Assembly: GCF_934668725.1 (NCBI RefSeq)
Contig: NZ_CAKUOF010000004.1
Coordinates: 1 to 64,000, forward strand
Direction: 5' to 3'
Source of the DNA: an uncultured Dysgonomonas sp.
GTDB lineage: Bacteria; Bacteroidota; Bacteroidia; Bacteroidales; Dysgonomonadaceae
Length of the DNA stretch: 64,000 bases
The notes below the pieces were generated by a model. The model saw only the letters and a program-made list of their open reading frames with translations. It did not search any database and was not told the DNA's origin. Below, piece after piece: positions 59,132 through 64,000 of the stretch (positions within the stretch are counted from its first letter, which is position 1; every line of letters begins with the position of its first letter). Position numbers and translations under genes: made by a program.

Positions 59132-59890
59132 ATGCGTGTAAGATTTTTAGGGACAGGAACCTCAACTGGAGTACCCGAAATTGGTTGCCAGTGCGAAATT
59201 TGTAAATCAGAAGATAAACGGGATCAAAGATTAAGAGCATCGGTTATAGTTTATACTCAAGGTAAATCTATATTGATAGATTGTGGTCCCGATTTCAGGC
59301 AGCAGATGCTAAATGTTGAGTTCTTGCCTATTGATGGGCTTTTAATTACACATGAACATTACGATCATGTAGGTGGTATTGATGATTTACGCCCTTTTTG
59401 TAAGTTTGGAGATATTGAGATTTATGCAGAGTCATATGTTGCAAAAGCATTAAAATCGCGTATTCCGTATTGTTTTATAGAACACAAATATCCCGGTATA
59501 CCCAGTATTGCCTTAAATGAAATCAGCCTCACCCCCTTTAAGGTTGCAGGTGTTGACGTTACTCCTATTAGATTGATGCATGGAATGTTACCCATAATGG
59601 GTTATCGAATTGGAAATTTTGCATATCTCACCGATCTGAAAACAATTCCTGATGAAGAATATCATAAACTTGAGGGGCTGGATGTTTTAGTAATAAATGC
59701 TCTTCGTATAAGAGAGCATATATCTCATCAAAATTTAGAGCAGGCTCTGGAGGCGACTGAAAGAATTGCAGCAAAAAAGACTTACCTTACCCATATAAGT
59801 CATCAGTTTGGTCCTCATGCTGAGATGGAAAAAGTATTACCCGAAAATGTATTCTTATCTTTTGATGGTTTAGAGTTAGATATTCCTTGA
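59132..59890 (+). CDS. MBL-fold phosphodiesterase, PhnP-like
   Basis: The 252-residue hydrolase has FLGTGTSTGVPEIGCQCEICKS, ILIDCGPDFRQQM, THEHYDHVGGIDDLRPF (HxHxDH metal site), LMHGMLPIMGYR and THISHQFGPH. This is the metallo-beta-lactamase plan of PhnP and related cyclic phosphodiesterases. Substrate unknown. Confidence 0.85.
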   Translation: MRVRFLGTGTSTGVPEIGCQCEICKSEDKRDQRLRASVIVYTQGKSILIDCGPDFRQQMLNVEFLPIDGLLITHEHYDHVGGIDDLRPFCKFGDIEIYAESYVAKALKSRIPYCFIEHKYPGIPSIALNEISLTPFKVAGVDVTPIRLMHGMLPIMGYRIGNFAYLTDLKTIPDEEYHKLEGLDVLVINALRIREHISHQNLEQALEATERIAAKKTYLTHISHQFGPHAEMEKVLPENVFLSFDGLELDIP

Positions 59891-60038
59891 TCTGTTTTCA
59901 GTCTTTATCAACCTTCTTTTTGAAAGCTAATACTTTCCCGTAAACGTATACAGAAGCACCTTTTCTTTGAAATCAGATAAACGGATGCCGATATATAGTT
60001 TTTTTTGAAATCTATATAATAAGGCTATCTTTGCCTGT

Positions 60039-60827
60039 ATGAAAAAGTTAGTGATTTTCGGATGTGGACGATTGGCTGAAATTATTGCCGATGCAGTTGT
60101 TAATGGCTTGTTGCCGGAGTATGATTTAGTTGGGGTGTATTCGCGTACTGCTTCAAAAGCTGACCGTATTGTGACTAAAATGAAACAACATGGCAAATCT
60201 TGTGTGGCATCTGCAACATTAGAAGACTTACTGGCATTGAAGCCGGATTATCTGGTTGAGTCTGCATCTCCTGCAGCTATGAAAGAGCTGGCTTTACCGA
60301 CGTTAAAGAATGGAACTTCGATTATTACTTTATCTATTGGGGCATTAGCAGATACTCTCTTTTATCGAGAGGTTATGGTAACAGCAAAAGCAAACGGTAC
60401 ACGAATATACATTGCATCCGGAGCTACGGGCGGTTTTGATGTCTTAAGAACTGCGACTTTAATGGGGAATGCAACGGCAAGCTTTTTCAATGAAAAAGGA
60501 CAATCTGCATTAAGAAGATCGGCTGTATACGATCCGTCACTGGAAACAGAGAAACGCGTTGTTTTTTCGGGAACAGCAAGAGAGGCTATAAATGTTTTTC
60601 CAACAGGTCTTAATGTTTCGGTTGCAGCTTCGTTAGCTTCTGTTGGTCCTGAAAATATGCATGTGACAATGCAATCTACCCCCGGTTTTATAGGAGATAC
60701 TCAAAGAGTTGAAATAAAGAATGATCAGGTGCATGCTGTTGTAGATGTCTACAGTGCCACACCTGAGATTGCAGGTTGGTCTGTGGTTAGCACCCTTATC
60801 AATATTGTTTCACCGATTGTATTCTGA
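60039..60827 (+). CDS. L-aspartate dehydrogenase-like protein
   Basis: A 262-residue protein with Rossmann motif FGCGRLAEIIADAV, then PDYLVESASPAAMKELALPTLKNG and YIASGATGGFDVLRTATLMG. The C-terminal domain has NVFPTGLNVSVAASLAS, which is close to the aspartate dehydrogenase NVAAxxxLA motif. It may supply iminoaspartate for NAD or deaminate another amino acid. Confidence 0.75.
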   Translation: MKKLVIFGCGRLAEIIADAVVNGLLPEYDLVGVYSRTASKADRIVTKMKQHGKSCVASATLEDLLALKPDYLVESASPAAMKELALPTLKNGTSIITLSIGALADTLFYREVMVTAKANGTRIYIASGATGGFDVLRTATLMGNATASFFNEKGQSALRRSAVYDPSLETEKRVVFSGTAREAINVFPTGLNVSVAASLASVGPENMHVTMQSTPGFIGDTQRVEIKNDQVHAVVDVYSATPEIAGWSVVSTLINIVSPIVF

Positions 60828-60886
60828 AAGATATATTAATAGATTGTTATTAACTGATATATCTATCTCCCAGCAAGCAGAGATAT

Positions 60887-61582
60887 TTATAAAATAGACT
60901 TAATGTCGTGTAGCGTTTTTACCGTATATGTGGGAGTTATGCTATTTGTATCTCTTGTATCTTTAGGATTGAACCATATTTGATCTATACCTAAATTTTT
61001 AGCTCCGATAATATCTGTATTGATATTATCACCGATCATAATACATTCTTGAGTCGTAGTATTTGCCTCTTTTAAGGCGTAGTTGAAAATTAAAGGATGT
61101 GGCTTATTTTTACCTACATGATCTGATAAAAATACATCTTTGAAGTAGGAGTCCAGTCCTGCGTTTTTAATCTTCTTATCTTGTACTTCCAAAAAGCCGT
61201 TCGAGATTATATAAAGACGGTATTTGGGGTGCAAATATTCTAATATACCTTCGACACCTTCAATGATATTTTTTTTATTTGAAACCCTTCCCATAAAATC
61301 ACTATTCATTTCCAGTGATTGTTCGGTAGTAATAGATGTAAAATCCCTTAAAGCTTGTTGAAATCGACCTTTCTTCAATTCCTCCTTGCTTATCAGGTTC
61401 TGTTCGTACTGATCCCATAAATGCAGATTTATGCTTTGATATTTTTCGAAAAAATCAGAAAAGGTTGGATAGTATTTATTGATTCTATAATCTGTATACA
61501 CTTCTTCTAATACTTGTTTGCTGTTAAGTGCCGTGTCGATAAGCGTATCATCCAGATCAAAGAATATAGTTGTATATTTCAT
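60887..61582 (-). CDS. HAD-family nucleotidase, YjjG-like
   Basis: A 231-residue HAD hydrolase: FFDLDDTLID (nucleophile Asp), IISNGFLEVQ, FLSDHVGKNKPHPLIFNYAL (Lys) and CIMIGDNINTDIIGAKNLGIDQIWFN. The set and length match YjjG-type 5'-nucleotidases, which clear non-canonical pyrimidine nucleotides. Confidence 0.85.
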   Translation of the reverse strand: MKYTTIFFDLDDTLIDTALNSKQVLEEVYTDYRINKYYPTFSDFFEKYQSINLHLWDQYEQNLISKEELKKGRFQQALRDFTSITTEQSLEMNSDFMGRVSNKKNIIEGVEGILEYLHPKYRLYIISNGFLEVQDKKIKNAGLDSYFKDVFLSDHVGKNKPHPLIFNYALKEANTTTQECIMIGDNINTDIIGAKNLGIDQIWFNPKDTRDTNSITPTYTVKTLHDIKSIL

Positions 61583-61620
61583 CTACTTATGGTTTATTGT
61601 CTTGTGTATTTAAAATGAAT

Positions 61621-61639
61621 AAAAGGTTTTAGGCCTTTT
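61621..61639. repeat. diverged copy of the interspersed palindrome
   Basis: AAAAGGTTTTAGGCCTTTT, between the HAD and coiled-coil lipoprotein genes. A half copy TTAGACCTTAA follows at about 61706-61716 at the end of the lipoprotein gene. Confidence 0.5.
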
Positions 61640-61711
61640 AAAAGAAACACTGATAAAGATTTCGCCTTATCAGTGTTTATGCTATATTTAAGAATAATGA
61701 TTGCTTAGACC

Positions 61712-62584
61712 TTAATCAACTTGTATGATTAGGAATTGACCTAAACTCCAGAATCTCTTATAGTCATTAATTTTAATAACTACCTGGCTGTTTGCATCTT
61801 TAGCAATAGTATAACTGTCTTTAGGTTGATCTGATAACACTTTTGCTTTTTTAGCATATACCGGAATTTCTTTTACATCGCGAATATCAATCTTGATGAA
61901 AATAGATTTGTCAATAGATTCTTTCAAAATTTTAGGAGAAGAAATGAAACCGCCGGTAACTACTTTAGCTTCTTTAAGTTCTTTTGATGTCCCGAAAATA
62001 TAATAACCGGTATTCAACGCTTTTTCTTGCTCTTTGATTTTGTTAGACTGTTCTATGTTTTTGTTAGAAAGGTCTTCTACATTTGTATTTAATTTTTCAA
62101 CCTCGCCTGTTAATGATGCAATTTGAGCATCTCTAGCCGATAACGCATCTCTAAGTTCGGCTATGGCAGCACTTCTTTGTTCAAGTTCTGCAGTAAGCCT
62201 GTCTACAGTTTGTTTTAGTTGGGCAGATTGTCCTCCGGCATTTTTAAGTTTTTTGTTAAGGGTTTCTATATCTGCTTTATTTTTCTTTAGAATATCATTT
62301 ATCATTTGGAAATTGTCAGTGATACGTGATTTAGTATCAGAAGACATTTCTCCTTTTGATTTAGATTCTACAGTTAAATATTTTTCGGCTTCTTTTATTT
62401 GAGCGAAGTTTTCTTCTACTTGATTTATCATTGCCATCAAGTCCGACACGTCTGATTGTCCCTTAGCTGAGACTTGTAATAAAGAATCTCTTTCTGCTTG
62501 CAATGCTTTATATTCATCAGAGTTCTTTACATTACATGATGCTAACATGCCAAGGCATAGACATCCTAAAATTACTTTTTTCAT
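61712..62584 (-). CDS. coiled-coil lipoprotein
   Basis: The 290-residue protein has lipobox MLASCNVKNSDEY, a long coiled coil about 25-195 (LKQTVDRLTAELEQRSAAIAELRDALSARD) and a C-terminal beta domain (GGFISSPKILKESIDKSIFIKIDIRDVKEIPVYAKKAKVLSDQP). The C-terminal half resembles a conserved Bacteroidota domain of unknown role. Periplasmic or surface location. Confidence 0.75.
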   Translation of the reverse strand: MKKVILGCLCLGMLASCNVKNSDEYKALQAERDSLLQVSAKGQSDVSDLMAMINQVEENFAQIKEAEKYLTVESKSKGEMSSDTKSRITDNFQMINDILKKNKADIETLNKKLKNAGGQSAQLKQTVDRLTAELEQRSAAIAELRDALSARDAQIASLTGEVEKLNTNVEDLSNKNIEQSNKIKEQEKALNTGYYIFGTSKELKEAKVVTGGFISSPKILKESIDKSIFIKIDIRDVKEIPVYAKKAKVLSDQPKDSYTIAKDANSQVVIKINDYKRFWSLGQFLIIQVD

Positions 62585-62693
62585 AATTATCTACTTTTAC
62601 TTTTTCCTATTTAACAATAAACCCTCTCGTTTAGTTTTAATTCAATTCATCAAATTTAATTCTTTTCCTAAAGAAATAGCCTATTTTTAGAAT

Positions 62694-63377
62694 TTATTCA
62701 TTTTTCCCAGCAATAATTATAACAAATTCACCTCTTGGAGCTTTTTCAGTAAAGTGAGTGATTAGCTCAGCCAATGTTCCTCTCAAAGTTTCTTCGTGTA
62801 ATTTAGATATCTCTCTGCAAGTAGCTGCATATCTGTCCTCTCCCATATATTCAGCTAATTGAGTCAGCGTTTTTAATACACGATGAGGCGATTCGTATAA
62901 AACAATAGTTGTCGGTATTTCAGCAAGTTCTTTAAAACGTGTCATTCTTCCTTTCTTTTGAGGAAGGAAGCCTTCAAAGTAAAACTTATCGCATGGAATA
63001 CCCGATGAAACCAATGCCGGGATTAATGCTGTTGCTCCCGGAAGGCATTCTATATCAATCCCTGCTTTTATACATTCCCTGCCAATAAGAAATCCAGGAT
63101 CGGAAATACCCGGTGTTCCTGCATCGGATACCAATGCTATATTCTCTCCTGCATTGAGCCTATCTATAATATGAGTAATTGCTTTATGCTCATTAAACTT
63201 ATGATAAGACTGCATTTTGTTCTGTATCTCAAAATGCTTGAGGAGAAAACCTGTAGTGCGGGTATCTTCCGCCAGAATCAAGTCTACCTCTTTGAGTAAT
63301 CGGATTGCTCTGAACGTCATATCCTCCAGATTGCCGACAGGTGTTGGTATTATATATAGTTTACCCATAGGGTTCAT
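62694..63377 (-). CDS. rsmI: 16S rRNA 2'-O-ribose C1402 methyltransferase
   Basis: The 227-residue enzyme has LYIIPTPVGNLEDMTFRAIRLLKEVDLILAEDTRTTGFLLKHF and ALVSDAGTPGISDPG, IECLPGATALIPALVSSGIP, FEGFLPQKKGRM and VLYESPHRVLKTL, all standard for RsmI (tetrapyrrole methylase fold). It modifies the ribosomal P-site region. Confidence 0.95.
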   Translation of the reverse strand: MNPMGKLYIIPTPVGNLEDMTFRAIRLLKEVDLILAEDTRTTGFLLKHFEIQNKMQSYHKFNEHKAITHIIDRLNAGENIALVSDAGTPGISDPGFLIGRECIKAGIDIECLPGATALIPALVSSGIPCDKFYFEGFLPQKKGRMTRFKELAEIPTTIVLYESPHRVLKTLTQLAEYMGEDRYAATCREISKLHEETLRGTLAELITHFTEKAPRGEFVIIIAGKNE

Positions 63378-63379
63378 GT

Positions 63380-64000
63380 TTAATGATGAGCTTCTTTTAT
63401 AGCTTCCGGATTGTGTTTATGCTTGAAAGCTAAAGAGAATGCAATTAAAATAACAAATGCATAGATGGCAAACGAAAGCCATATCCCATGCCAGTCTTTA
63501 GAACCATCGGCATTGGTAAAATAATACTGAATTAATAATCCACTGATTGAGCTTCCTAAAATAGCTCCGATTCCGTTGGTCATCATCATAAATAATCCTT
63601 GAGCAGCAGATCGTATAGCCGGCGTAGTGGTTGTTTCAACATATAAAGAACCAGATATATTGAAAAAGTCAAAAGCCATACCATATACAATGCAAGAAAG
63701 AATTATCATCCAGACGTGGGCACCGGGATCCCCATATGCAAAAAGTCCGAAGCGCAAAACCCATGCAGCCATGCTTATAAGCATTACATTCTTGATTCCG
63801 AATCGTTTCAGGAAGAAAGGAATGGCTAATATAAATAGAGTTTCGGAAATCTGAGATATAGACATTATAATTGTTGAATATCTTACTATTTGTGAATTGG
63901 CAAATTCAGGTATTTTTTTGAAATCATCTAAAAATACATCACCATAAGCATTCGTAAGTTGTAATGCAGCTCCCAGGAACATCGAGAAAATAAGGAATAT
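63380..64000 (-). CDS. nucleoside permease-like MFS transporter, N-terminus beyond window
   Basis: The frame is open through base 64000 (IFLIFS before the internal Met at 63982), so only the C-terminal 206 residues are present. YSTIIMSISQISETLFILAIPFFLKRFGIKNVMLISMAAWVLRFGLFAYGDPG and a final CHKHNPEAIK-like tail match the nucleoside:H+ symporter (NupG/XapB) group of MFS proteins common in Bacteroidota. Confidence 0.8.
   Translation of the reverse strand: MFLIFSMFLGAALQLTNAYGDVFLDDFKKIPEFANSQIVRYSTIIMSISQISETLFILAIPFFLKRFGIKNVMLISMAAWVLRFGLFAYGDPGAHVWMIILSCIVYGMAFDFFNISGSLYVETTTTPAIRSAAQGLFMMMTNGIGAILGSSISGLLIQYYFTNADGSKDWHGIWLSFAIYAFVILIAFSLAFKHKHNPEAIKEAHH

Noticed and set aside
1..64000. 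CRISPR arrays, rRNA genes, insertion sequences
   Set aside because: No regularly spaced direct repeats with unique spacers, no rRNA sequence and no IS-type transposase other than MuA were seen.

Overview
The window looks like a Bacteroidales chromosome, most likely Dysgonomonas or a close relative (inference). The grounds are low GC, promoters of the Bacteroidota form TAnnTTTG (often TATCTTTGCA) without Shine-Dalgarno dependence, many lipoproteins with the SACSDD-type start, a fimbrillin-type gene, and a bifunctional hisB. It holds an almost complete Mu-like transposable prophage (from about base 952 or further left, to about 35.8 kb), followed by about 28 kb of host chromosome.

Prophage. 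It lies with its genetic left end on the right. The lysogeny side holds a LexA-type repressor (33374-34105, +) and a co-oriented gene (34115-34789) whose protein resembles pieces of this phage's own MuF head protein. Divergent from the repressor is the early operon: a Ner/Cro-like HTH protein, small proteins, a DUF3164 protein, MuA transposase, MuB ATPase, HTH proteins, a RecA-like ATPase, a DUF2786 protein and small zinc-finger proteins. Head genes (terminase, gp36-like, portal, MuF with a C-terminal nuclease toxin domain, gpG-like) run rightward from 18.4 to 24.8 kb. Capsid, lysis, tail and baseplate genes run leftward from 18.2 to 2.1 kb and end in a tail fibre with a rearranged SGNH esterase domain. 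Beyond the fibre are a promoter-driven, pseudoknot-forming candidate ncRNA and a Dam-type methylase. The tail chaperone uses an A AAA AAC -1 frameshift, with a 56-residue extension lying between the chaperone and tape-measure genes. The left-end accessory region (34.1-35.8 kb) also has an array of GTTACA/TGTAAC palindromes, a small protein, a hairpin RNA candidate and a small membrane protein.

Host. The phage abuts a fimbrillin-like gene lacking its 5' end. Next come a glutamate-dependent acid resistance cluster (antiporter, glutaminase, glutamate decarboxylase); an arsenic operon (arsR, acetyltransferase-arsenate reductase fusion, ACR3 pump, thioredoxin-ArsM fusion) with two matching ArsR-type operators; tRNA-Cys; and a histidine operon (hisG-D-C-B) interleaved with non-his genes and led by a HHHH leader peptide and attenuator. 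After that are an ECF sigma/anti-sigma/periplasmic-protein module, a TPR protein, serS, two lipoproteins (one SPOR), an MBL-fold hydrolase, an aspartate-dehydrogenase-like protein, a HAD phosphatase, a coiled-coil lipoprotein, rsmI and a nucleoside-permease-like MFS protein cut by the window end.

A 15-bp palindrome, AAGGTCTNAGACCTT, sometimes with a CCAAAGCAATAAA arm, recurs at gene junctions in both prophage and host. All functional calls come from reading motifs by eye; no database search was run. The exact prophage ends and the target-site duplication could not be fixed.
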